Source of the DNA: Clavaria fumosa
Taxonomy: Eukaryota > Basidiomycota > Agaricomycetes > Agaricales > Clavariaceae
NCBI GenBank assembly: GCA_951802425.1
Contig: OX637801.1
Span: forward strand, 1,922,001 to 1,986,000
Direction of reading: 5' to 3'
Length of the DNA: 64,000 bases
Shown: positions 1 through 9,954 of the stretch, piece by piece
Layout of the letters: each line of letters starts with the position of its first letter
How positions within the stretch are numbered: position 1 is the stretch's first letter
Made by a program: the position numbers and the translations under genes
The notes under the pieces: model-generated
The model's database searches: none
What the model saw: only the letters and a program-made list of their open reading frames with translations
Told to the model about the DNA's origin: nothing

Positions 1-339
1 ACCAGCAGGAAAGAAACAGAACATTCAGCAAGCAAAAGCAAGTGCCAGGATGGTCAACAAAGAAAGAGGTAATGTAAAGAGCCTATAGTCAGAAAAATGT
101 ATGTATGAAGTGTTTTCAAGTGATGTTCTAAGGAGTAGACTCAGGAGTGAAGACAGGTTTCAAAAAATCATGACACCAAGAACTGTTTTGAAGTAATGTG
201 TTTTAAGGATAGTGTCTAGTAGTAGCAGTAGTTAGAGTAGTATAAGAAGTAGTAAGTTCACATGGTCACATGAGGCTTGCAACGCCCTGCCAAAATCTGA
301 AAACAGTGATTTGCAGAGTCCATTTGTAAGACCTGCTAA
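1..339. other. Repeat-derived sequence without a gene
   Basis: No coding signal is seen. The sequence is CpG-poor and resembles the other repeat regions of the window. It leads into a Tc1-like terminal repeat. Confidence 0.5.
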
Positions 340-409
340 ACAAGTTAGCAGGAATATTGCTGACATAATCCAAAAGTGCGAAACATCCAGACAGTTTTTT
401 GAGTCACTG
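340..409. mobile_element. Tc1/mariner-like element, right terminal fragment
   Basis: The stretch ends in TTTTTTGAGTCACTG followed by TA. It matches the ends of the hairpin element at 16553-18148 and its spacer end near 17461, including the subterminal 'attgctgacataatccaaaa' block. Only this end is visible; the rest lies outside the window or is lost. A TA target dinucleotide is characteristic of Tc1/mariner insertion. Confidence 0.6.
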
Positions 410-719
410 TAACATTGGTGATGATCACATGTCAAGTTGTGGGTTTGGGGTCATGTGATTGGTGGTGGCACAGGTAATGTGTTTCATAGTTGATTTAAGT
501 GAGCATGAGTTCATGAGTGTGATAAGTGTGAGTCTCACAAGTATGTGGGTGGTTGTAGTCAATAGGTGTGAGCCTCGCAAGTATGTAGGTGGTTGTAGTC
601 AATATGAGGGGTGTTGGATATGTGTTTGCAAGCATGTTGGAGGTGATATGGTTGGTCATAAAGGTCACAAAGGTATGTTTATCAGGGTAGGTTAGGTGTG
701 TTGAGTGAAGTAATTGGGA
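410..719. repeat. Two tandem ~45 bp repeats in repeat debris
   Basis: Between about 515 and 602 the block 'caagtatgtgggtggttg' with its flanks occurs twice with a few differences. No gene is recognisable. It lies where the RNase H part of the adjacent minus-strand reverse transcriptase relic would be. Confidence 0.4.
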
Positions 720-985
720 TGGGTCATGACACCACTGCAGGACATGGCAGATGCAACCTTCATGCTCTACCATGTTGTTAGAATAAATCAAAATATTGTC
801 AAGGTCAAAGGAGTCAACCATGTCAGCAAATAAACCACTGGAACATTGCCAGAGCATTGGTTAACCCAAATGGCATCACCAAGTACCCAAAGGTGCCATA
901 TTGGGTGTGGAAGGTGGTTTTCCACTTGTTGCCCTCTTTGATGGATATTGTTGTATCCCACATGGAGGTCAATTTTCAAGTACTG
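720..985 (-). pseudogene. Ty3/gypsy reverse transcriptase fragment
   Basis: Minus-strand translation in two frames gives degenerate RT motifs. One is [11 protein letters not shown], corresponding to the usual KIDLRxGYNxI block. The other is LDNILIYSNN, corresponding to the catalytic YxDDILIYS block with both aspartates altered. A frameshift separates the two parts. The fragment sits about 190 bp from the 3' end of RPF1. It is a dead fragment; assignment to Ty3/gypsy follows from the motif order and spacing. Confidence 0.7.
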
Positions 986-1174
986 TAAATCTGTGCACCC
1001 TGTAAGCCCTTGCCTGAGTGAAATGCAAATGAATTCTGCATTCTCAGCTTTGCAGCTCAATGCAATGTTTTACATCATGTTTTTGTACAGACAAGCAAGG
1101 GTTCTGCCTCATCAGCCAGCGCTTCCTCATAGTGTAGACAAGACTAAAATGTTTTTGACCATGAAATTCAGCCA

Positions 1175-2585
1175 TTACAAGAAGAATGTACGCCTGGAGG
1201 TTTGGATGTCCGACTACAGGGAATGTCAGTTGCACTCAAGGATTTTTATTACAACCTGCTTGACACTGACTTTCCAAGCCCAAAGGACCTCATCTCCTCT
1301 GGGCATCTGTGCCTCTTTCCGCTCGCTTTCCGTATCCGGCAGTCTGTCCATACCATTATTTTCAACTATACCGGCCGCGTCCTTGGGTCCAACGCAGAGT
1401 TCCAGCGTCATGGGCGTCTCCCTAGTACACCGAGCGACAGGTATGCCCTTCTTGAGCCACTGCAGCTTCAGCGTAAATCGCGGTCCAATTTCTTGTAATG
1501 CGACTTTCTCTGGAGACCGGAAAGCATATCTTGCACGGATCAACTTGAGTAAAACGAATTAAACGTCATAGACATACCTGTGTCTTCGAAAAAATATGAA
1601 ATCACGCTGATTGTGGAGCGTGACAACTTGTCTACCTTTAAACTCAGGCACCGGAGGGAAAAGTGTCTGGATCATGCGTCCTACGGTGTGTCCCAGTCGT
1701 GTGGTAAAGTTATTTAAGATGAGTTCTGGATTGTGGGGCGTCGCTCGAGCATGACCCTCAACAATTATTCTGAGCACGAAAGAGACAAACGGCTAGAAGG
1801 CAACCTACAAATATCCTTTGAGTTAGCTCAACGGACGTCAGTTTAAAGTAAGCGGTGGGTCCCTCTGGAAGGTGTACTAATGTCACTGCATCTAAAGGAA
1901 TTTCGAATCAACTGTCGTCGAATGGCAGGCGTATTTTACTTACTAGGCGCTTTCCGGTCCTCGTTAACGACAATCAGGTGCTTGTAACGACGATCTGCAG
2001 CCCATCCCGCAATTCTGCCCAACTCGAATGCCTTTCCCCTCTTCCTTTGGCAGAACTGTGCGCCTGGAAATACACCAACTAGTTCATTGCAGAAGTCGTA
2101 AGTCGATTTTGTCGCTTTTTGGGACGTTGTTATGAGTATTTTGGGAGGTTGCGTCGGGTCGTTCAGGGACGTAAAGTACGAGGCAAATGGGTCACTGGCA
2201 ATGTCTAACGATGAATCTTCTTGCATTTCGTTAGGCGACGGACCCGAGCCATTATTCGCAGAAGAGGGGAGGACAGATGGATCAAGGTCGCGGGTGTTTT
2301 CGAGAGTGCGGGGCACCTTCTCAAGCAGACGTTTCTAGGTCGAATTGAACATGTCTGTTCCATCAGACGTAGAAAGAAATAGCTTGCCTTCTTCACGGTC
2401 GGATCATCTTTCTCCAGCTCAGCCTGAGCTGAAGAGAAGAGATTGAGTGTCAACATTCGAAACCGAGTGACGGTAATACCTTTCCTCTTCGTCAATCTCT
2501 GACGAGACTTGGACTCCTTAAGCTTACGTGCGACCTTTTGCCGCTGTAGCTTATTTTTAATGGTTGAGGGAGCGAATCTAGGCAT
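1175..2585 (-). CDS. RPF1: Ribosome production factor 1 (Brix domain)
   Basis: This nucleolar Brix-family protein is needed for 60S ribosomal subunit assembly and is known to associate with 5S RNP and 25S rRNA processing factors. I read seven exons: 2585-2480, 2428-2388, 2334-1944, 1891-1809, 1756-1578, 1529-1271 and 1213-1175, all in phase, giving 365 aa. The family landmarks are present: a basic N-terminus with [17 protein letters not shown], then [52 protein letters not shown] (here [15 protein letters not shown]) and [11 protein letters not shown]. The C-terminus ends in RRTFFL, as in the family. Intron 2 (2387-2335) has a GC donor. The ATG at 2585 is chosen over an upstream TTG. The start lies 94 bp from the divergent p24 gene, suggesting a shared promoter. 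Confidence 0.93.
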
Positions 2586-2679
2586 GGTCAACAGTTTCCA
2601 AGGAGTTGGCAGAAATAAGACATAAGTTGGTCACGCGTCGCGCGGGTGAGCACACGTCAGCGAGATTTACAGCCCACAA

Positions 2680-3500
2680 ATGCCTCTCCCTCGGTTGTGG
2701 ACCATCTGGGCGGTTCTCTTGCTCGTTGTGACGGCGACAAATGCTCTACACTTCTATTTGGACGCCAATGAAAAGCGTTGCTTCATTGAAGAACTTCCGA
2801 CGGATACCGTTGTAGAGGGTCCGTTCGACATCACTCGTCCGAGACTTGTGTGGTATCTGAAGCGCTTGACATCAACAGGGCATTACCGCGCGCTCGAATG
2901 GTCAGAAGCAAAGCAGGAATATGTTGAAGACCCCAATCTAGGAATACATGTTGAGGTGGAAGTAAGCATTCCCTCGTCATGTGTTGCCGACGGATTCTTC
3001 CATCTCTGCTCTGCATAGGAAATGGAAACGTCTCATTCCGTGGTGAAAACGCACGGTCCCAGCATTGGTCGCTTCACCTTTACCTCTCACGAGGCTGGCG
3101 ACCATTCAATATGCCTCTCCACTAACTACACTTCGTGGTTTTCCAATACTCACATCCGCTTGTATCTCGACGTAGTGGCGGGCAGCACGAAGCTGAACGT
3201 GGACCACGATCGTTCTCATGTCTCCCAATTGGCTGCCAAAATCCGCGATCTGAACCTAAAACTGGAGGACATCCGGCGAGAGCAACAGTACCAACGCGAA
3301 AGAGAATCAGACTTTAGGAATCTCAGCGAGGCCACAAACACGAGGGCAGTCTGGTACACCATCGCACAAATTGTGGTCTTCGTGGTGACTTGTGCATGGC
3401 AATTACGACATCTCAAGGTGAGTGATTCTTGATTTTATCTTTTCGTCACATATCTCATAATAACTCCAAGCGATTTTTTGAGGATCGGAAAATGCGATGA
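2680..3500 (+). CDS. p24/emp24 family ER-Golgi cargo receptor (GOLD domain)
   Basis: A type I membrane protein of COPII/COPI vesicles that helps package secretory cargo. I read exons 2680-2818, 2879-2961, 3019-3417 and 3471-3500, which give 216 aa in phase. It has a signal peptide (residues 1-22), then a GOLD domain opening with LHFYLDANEKRCFIEELP. A coiled-coil region (LAAKIRDLNLKLEDIRREQ) follows, then one transmembrane segment (IAQIVVFVVTCAW). The short cytosolic tail, LKRFFEDRKMR, carries the FF COPII-binding motif. The EKRCFIEELP block resembles the p24-alpha (Erp1/TMED9) subfamily, but the subfamily is inferred. Its stop is 14 bp from the stop of the convergent ETR1. Confidence 0.92.
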
Positions 3501-3514
3501 TAAAGGAGCGCTTT

Positions 3515-4936
3515 CTAGGCTGCTTCCTCAATTCTCAATAATATCTTTTTCCCATACCGACCATTTCCAACGTTCAAAAAAATGTCCCTCATTTTTTGCG
3601 TAATTTCCTTGTCAGTTTCGCGAGCCCCCAATACGACAATCTGATGCTCTGGCTCCCTCAGCTATAGGACGAGCTGTGACCCAGTTGATCCTTTAGCGCA
3701 TGTATAGACACACCTTGCCTTCCACCGCCAAATGAACAAGTGTCTTCATCATTTCCCTCCGAGTGTCTGGGTTGGCTTCTTCATACCAGCGGGAAAGCCA
3801 AAACCCATGACAGGTCAAGTTTTTGAAGATCAACAGTGATGTCGGCAGCGAGAGCGGCTGCTTTGACATAGCGCCATACGTCACAAGATGAGCATCACGA
3901 CCCAATAAAGCAGCCATGAGAGACGTCTCTTTGCCGCCGACGCAATTTAATCCAAGTTGAGGGTCCTATGGGAATACCCACATTTCCACATTGCCTACTC
4001 GATTATATTGGACGAACTTACCTTGCCCCTAGTCCATTCATTGATAAGCTTGCGCGTAGATTTATCAAGCAACGCTTCATACGTGAGGACGTGATGCGCT
4101 CCGAGATCCATGAGTTGTTTCCGAAGAGCCTCAATATCTGGTCTGGAATATTGTCGAATTCAGTACTCGTAATCGAGAGTACAATTCTGACCGACTGCGA
4201 ACAAAATTGATGGTCTTGACACCCCTCCATGCGGCGATCTGAATAACAGCTTGACCAACAGATGAATTTGCTCCGTTTTGCACCACCCAATCGCCCTCCT
4301 TCAATTCTGCAAAGCTGAGCAACATGTTGTACGCCGTAGGAGGATTAATCTTGAGCTGGCATAAACTAGGACTGTCTAGGAAGTGAATCACTGGTACCGC
4401 ACTGTCATGGTTGCTCCATGGACCTGAGTGAGACGGTGTCTTCCCTCAGGATGGGGAAGCTTGAGGATATCACCGACTGCCAGATTTGCATTCGAAATCC
4501 ACGTCCCTGCTTGCTGCTTCGTCATGATGACCCAGTCCCCCGTCCTTAAGCCTGTGACGCCGCTACCCACAGCAGTGACTTCCCCAAGGCCTTCATTACC
4601 TGCGACATAAACAGGTTGATCGATACTCCCTATCCCATGACGAGACAGAGAGGTGGAAGGACTCGGCCGTTTGGGATATACGCCTTCTATGACGTTCAGG
4701 TCCGCGGGGTTGATCGGAGACAGTAAGAACTTGACATTTACAGTGTTGGGCGCAGGAACCTGAAGGGAAGGGAAGGTAGTCGAGAAGAGAACAGTTGCGG
4801 GCTGTCCAGTGGAGGCGTAGACGAGCGCACGATTGGCCAGACGGATGGACGACGCACATAAAGATCTAAACTGCCCGAATAGATGACATGTACTGACGCA
4901 TATACGACGACGGGGTAAATGGGTCAAGGCCAGCAT
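3515..4936 (-). CDS. ETR1: Mitochondrial trans-2-enoyl-ACP/CoA reductase
   Basis: This NADPH-dependent MDR-family reductase performs the last step of mitochondrial type II fatty acid synthesis, which feeds lipoate production. I read exons 4936-4403, 4349-4192, 4142-4022, 3965-3714 and 3661-3515, which give 403 aa in phase. The N-terminus is Arg/Ser-rich and looks like a mitochondrial presequence. Then come [49 protein letters not shown] and the nucleotide-binding [17 protein letters not shown]-terminal landmarks are [15 protein letters not shown] and [11 protein letters not shown]. The first ATG at 4936 is used. It is divergent from the gene at 4998, 61 bp away, and convergent with the p24 gene. 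Confidence 0.93.
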
Positions 4937-4997
4937 CTTCCGCGGCCAGAACACTCAATGTTCAAAATAGCTGTGGTGACACTGGTAGGTTGTAGTA

Positions 4998-5442
4998 ATG
5001 TACTTCCGCTCGCGCGTCGCGACACAGACGAACTCCATCAAGTTGGGTGCTCGCATGCACACGGCGCTATTTCAGTACGCCTCGCTTCACCTCACGAGAG
5101 ATTATGTCGGTTATACCGAGGAAATCGTTGCAAAGGTCTGCCTCGGACTTCGTACATCGTTTATTGTTACTGGGCTAAACCCCATGTCCCAAGCTCTTCT
5201 TCGACAACTTCCGCCGCCTGCCGCTTCAGGGCCCTTCCGATCTTGGATCAAGATTAGAGCCGTTCCATGCCTTGGCCAACCTTCCAAATTCCCGCGAATT
5301 TGTGCGATTTGAGGAAACTTTGTGCGTCAAGCGTGAGGTTGCTCAACAGATCAAGCGAGCGCATCTGAGCCATGGCCACCATTTTGTGGAAGGTGTCCTA
5401 AGTGCGTCCTCTGCAACTCGTTGGCCGTCTGTTTTGAAGTGA
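4998..5442 (+). CDS. Small hypothetical protein, two exons
   Basis: I read exons 4998-5135 and 5194-5442, joined in phase by a 58-nt GT-AG intron, giving 128 aa. The second exon reads as real protein (KLFFDNFRRLPLQGP, REFVRFEETLCVKREVAQQ) and its codon choice resembles that of neighbouring genes. I do not recognise the family. There is no signal peptide or membrane segment; the N-terminus is basic and could be a short presequence. It starts 61 bp from the divergent ETR1 start, so the two probably share a promoter. A longer or differently spliced form is possible. Confidence 0.55.
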
Positions 5443-5572
5443 GCTGCGGGATTCAGCTAACACCGCAAGCAATTTCCCCCGGGCAATATTGCCCCTTCTA
5501 ACTCTGTGTTCCGCGCGCGAATCCCCCCCATCACGCAATCCTTTCGCTAGTCTCCCTGCTTCAGCCGCAAAA

Positions 5573-5908
5573 ATGTCTGAGAATGTCTTGAAGTCTTCCA
5601 CGCCAAAGCCGGTTGTTGAAGGACGTCATATTGAAATGGAAAATGTCATGTATGCCTAGCTGCTCGAAACCTATTCAACTTTGACGCGCATATACGCAGT
5701 GACCTCCAGCTCACCTACACCTCCTCAGCGCAAGCTGGTATGGTAATGCTTATCAAGTGCAACCCTTTCTTCGTGTCCCGTGTGGACACAGACCCCAACA
5801 TTTCTCGCACTGGATCTTCTCCCAGGCGATCCGCACCCACCGATCGGCCCGTGCGATGCGAATTGCTTCCCTTATTCGCAAGAGGATCTGTCTACACCAG
5901 GCATATAG
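5573..5908 (+). CDS. Candidate very small protein
   Basis: An ATG at 5573 opens MSENVLKSSTPKPVVEGRH. Two short introns (5650-5699 and 5743-5791) join in phase to a third exon ending at 5908, giving 78 aa. An alternative donor at 5738 changes the last exon's frame and extends it to 6069. I do not recognise either form. It could be an upstream exon set of the next gene or non-coding; the support is only splice signals and codon-like composition. Confidence 0.3.
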
Positions 5909-6124
5909 AAGAAAATACAAAAGTAATAACAAACGCGCTAAAGCTTTTGGCACGGTCCAATCCACCCACAGAAGAAGAATTATATCTATGTAATATGGAC
6001 ATTGTTGATGTCAATAGTCGGCGTACGAATCGACCCCTTGTCTCTCTGACCTCCTATCTGACCTTCTAAAGAGGTAGACAGGTTTTCACCACCGCCATCT
6101 GCGTCCCACCCAGACGTCGTTGAC

Positions 6125-8412
6125 GCTGCCTCCCTCGTATCACCCTGCACTGCGCGTCTACTTGTTCACGATATTGCAGCTGCAAGAATGGGCTCGTGTC
6201 TTCATTCCTCTGAACATTTTTGGCTTAACTTGACAAGTAGAACAGACGATATTTTGATCCCAAAACACAAGAGGCACAACATCACCAAGACTCTTCAACC
6301 AACCATTGAAGCGAGGTCTGTCCATCCATCACGCATACTGCTCCTCGCCATCACGGTTGCGAATCCCACTTGACCATTATTAGCCTCGGTGAATTCCTCG
6401 CGCCTTTGAGACAAATGGATTTACCATCTTCTATTCGGCTTCTCATTCCGGCTGTCCAACATGGTAAACTTTGTCATGGCATTCCTGGAGGAAAGCCTTC
6501 CACGCTTCAAGGTAGTGACATGTCGGATCGCGAGATCTATCTCGACATCACGTTGAAGAAATTAGTCAAACATGATCAAAGCTTCAACGTAGAAGAACTC
6601 ATATTGAATGAGAAAGTCGATGATAAGAACCATTTGCTCATGGATGGTAAGCGGGCCGCGTGAGTTTCATATCCATCTGAATGCAATTGGAATGGCTAGT
6701 TGCCCTTCTCAGTCCGCCTAACGACCATCAATCGTCATCGATCCCGTTCCCCGCAGCGTGTGCTGACCTGGTCATCGCTTCGGATGTAAAATCTGCGAAT
6801 CTGCCCGAGACTATGAGTTCAGCAGAAGTACAAGCGTATCTGAAGAAGGCGAAGGGGGTCAAGTCGATCAGTCTAGGACTATCTTGGATGTTCGTCACTT
6901 AGCCTTCCGCCACGCAAGAGAATTTTCTGCTCACGCACCTTCTCCTTGTATCGTAGCCCCTTCGTCTACGAGTTCGGAAAACCAACTCACGACGATCTTC
7001 TCGCGGTGTCAATTTTAGGTCACCAGTTTGGGACGCTCTACGAGTCCCCCGCGCGAACTCGGCACGTTTCTTCTGACGAATATCAGCTTGACATATGCTT
7101 GGACTTCGACCCCAGCCTTAGGGGTCGCCAGATGGTGTCTGCGTTTGGATTTGGGCAACAAATTGGCGATGGGACTCTCCCCTTTCGTACCACCAATTCT
7201 CGCAATGTTCACGCCTTGATGCACAACAGCCATAACTTGCAAGAAGACGCCGGGGAGACAAAATCACTGACGAAGAAAGCACGCCGTCTTTCCCGAGAGC
7301 CCAAGAGGAATGACGATGTGGACGATCTTGACATCCCTCGCTTCACCGAGACTCGTACTGGCGCCGGCCTCTATCCATCTATGTCCGACAGCGCAGGAGA
7401 TGAGGACAAGGAAAATTCACTGCCGTCACAAGAGCAGTATATGGATACAAATGGTTGCTCTGTCTATGGTTACTGTGGCGTTGAACCATTCAAGGATACT
7501 GTTTCAGGCTCACACAACATTTTCCCTGGAAATCTACGGTCAACCCCAGAGGCAGCATCGCAGGCCGATCTCGAAGAAGAGGATAGCCAGCCTCTTATCG
7601 AATTGCCTTCAATGAGAGGACATTTAAACTCATTCTCTCCCCGTTTCTACCAAAAGAGTGATGCTATTATACGTGGATTAATCAAGGATCAAGGCCCTGC
7701 GAACTTCCATACTGTTCTGGCTAAGCAGACGATTTTTGACTTCGCAGCCCTCAGGGGCAAGACGGTTTCCAAATGCCATCATTCCCTCGACTTGGATGTT
7801 GTACCCATCCCACCAACAACCGACAACTGTTCTGTATCGTCCCCGCGATCTGTGCCGGACGAGTTTCTCGGTGGAGACATGTTCCAACTACCTGGCAATC
7901 TTAAATTGCCGAATACTTTGCGTCACTATTTGGCATCTCTTGAACTGATGCAGAAGCAAGCCCTCGTTCGTCATTTGCGTTCACCAAATGTGTTGGTTGA
8001 TCTTATTGAACACGATACACTTTGTGGCGTGGATCTTGTCATGGACCCTCACACCTCGGCCGTCTTGGTGCCCCTGTTCTCCTTGCCATCGGAGTGCCCC
8101 GCCCTTTGCTCCCGCATTGGACTGCAATCTTGGCAATTCTTGAACATTCTTATTATATTTGAAGCTTACCCCATCCAAGCATCATACCGACCTCAACTAC
8201 CTGATATGCTCATATCATCTCCCTTCACTGCGCCCATACTAAAGGCCGTCCAAAAGTTGCGAAGAAACCTAGCTATTGCAAATGCGTATGGCTTGGTGTG
8301 CCCAAGATCAAGACTGCAATTAGCATTTGCTAGGAAAGTAGAGGAGGCTGCTATGCTAATTCGTGAATTTGGAGATTGGGCTGAGTCCTTCAGTGGTAAT
8401 GGTGGTTTATGA
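6125..8412 (+). CDS. XPF-like meiotic protein candidate (SHOC1/Zip2-like), 3'-truncated
   Basis: Exons at about 6370-6646, 6700-6889 and 6957-8412 join in phase (introns 6647-6699 and 6890-6956). Coding-like sequence (HPALRVYLFTILQLQEWARV) suggests a further exon near 6125-6222, so the 5' end is unresolved. The C-terminal part has a nuclease-like fold pattern: GVDLVMDPHTSAVLVPL, ILIIFEAYP, then KLRRNLAIANAYG and FARKVEEAAMLIREFGDWAE. This resembles the XPF-related core of SHOC1/Zip2 proteins that stabilise meiotic crossover intermediates, but I could not run a search. Family members normally continue into a helix-hairpin-helix domain. Here the frame stops at 8412 where repeat sequence begins, so the 3' end appears to have been lost. 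Confidence 0.45.
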
Positions 8413-8960
8413 GACCATGGGCTTTGCCCCAACATCAAGGACATTACTTGTATATTATTATTCATACCACCCTATTGACAGTAAATGTGTTGGGATCACT
8501 TATGTAAGCCACCATAATGAATACCAAAGTCAATAGTGAATAGTGAATACCAAAGTCATGTGACTACATGCATGCCTACCCACAACTGTGACCTTGGTGC
8601 AGGTTATCAGCATTAATCAGGTTTAGATGTGTTTACACAAGTTCAATTGTGCACTGGGTAGTGAGTGTGGCCAAGAGTCTACTGGCCTGAACCATGCACT
8701 GTTGTTCACCCCTAGTAGGAGAACACTTAGTAAGCCACTAGTGCAAGTCAAGTGCTCTTGTTGGGCCAGTCCTTAAATACCTGGCAGGTGAGACATTAAG
8801 AGCCCAGCAACTCATCTCACCCACTAGGTATGCCTGCAACCTCATGTGAGTTGTTTTTGTAGCTGACAGGTTGGCTGCTAGCTGCTCCCTTTCTCAAGTC
8901 ACTACACTTCATCATCGTTCAATTGCATGACCTCAACTGTGGATGATGTCACACCACAAC
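8413..8960. other. Repeat-derived, gene-free flank of the hAT-like insertion
   Basis: CpG-depleted sequence with the short direct repeat 'gaataccaaagtca' near 8519 and 8547. The last bases (8953-8960) are the target duplication of the hAT-like element. Beyond the element the sequence continues into the gag-like relic at 13027, so this stretch is probably that retroelement's 5' region. Confidence 0.5.
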
Positions 8961-9246
8961 TAGTGATGTACAGGGCCCAGCTCAGCTCGAAAGCCTGGGC
9001 TTGGGCTCAGCTTGGCTGGGCTCAGGCTTGGATAATCTCACAGCCAGGCCCTGGTTGAAGGCCCAGGCCGGGCTCAGGCTCAGGCCCAGGCTTTGTCAGT
9101 CAAAATCTGAATCTACTTCCAAGCCAAGTTCAATGTTACATCCTATGAATCAGAGATTGCAGGCCATGTAGGTATTTTTATGTATTGAATCACTCTTATC
9201 AGAAGTTATGGATGTTGTATGGATTGGTCTGATTAGAGGGGAGGAA

Positions 9247-9733
9247 ATCAATATATGGAAACCTCTCATATCATCCCCAATATATTGTTAGGTTCTGATA
9301 TCTGATATATTGAAACCTCTCATATCATCTCCAATATATTGTTGGGTTCTGATATTTGATATATTGAAATCTCTCATATCATCATCTCCAATATATTGTT
9401 GGGTTCTGAAATCTGGTATATTGAAACCCCTCATACCATCTCCAATATATTGATATCTGATATGTTGAAATCTCTCATATCATCATCTCCAATATATCAT
9501 TAGGTTCTGATATCTGATATATTGAAACCTCTCATATCATCTCCAATATATTGTTAGGTTCTGATATTTGATATATTGAAACCCCTCATATCATCTCCAA
9601 TATATTGAAATCTGATATATTGAAATCTCTCATATCATCATCTCCAATATATTGTTAGGTTCAAATATCTGATGTATTGAAACCTCTCATATTATCTCCA
9701 ATATATTGTTAGGCTCTGATATTTGATATATTA
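9247..9733. repeat. Minisatellite, about nine ~55 bp units
   Basis: The unit contains 'gatatattgaaacctctcat', then 'atcatctccaatatattgtt' and 'aggttctgat'. About nine copies are seen, varying by point changes and a CAT insertion. It lies inside the left part of the hAT-like element. It is AT-rich, has no coding content, and its units abut without unique spacers, so it is not a CRISPR array. Confidence 0.85.
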
Positions 9734-9954
9734 AGATTCTCAACCATTGTGCACTTATTTCAGTCAATGATGTGAATTCCTTGCAATAGAGTATTGTAAT
9801 TACAATCAATAGCTATTGCAAGAGATGACTGTAAGTGTATTGCAAGACATGACAATACAGCTGCTGTGACAGCTGTGATGTGCTTGTCCCAAAGTGGACA
9901 ATAGCCATGCAATATATTACAATACATGTCCCTTTTCAGGCCTGCCCTCCACAC

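Noticed and set aside
1226..1270. RPF1 ending at the in-frame stop at 1226
   Set aside because: Splicing GTCAGT...TGTAG to 1213 restores the family C-terminus RRTFFL, so the stop at 1175 is preferred.
9247..9733. Regular repeats resembling a CRISPR array
   Set aside because: Units abut without unique spacers, vary freely and lie in a eukaryotic transposon; it is a minisatellite.
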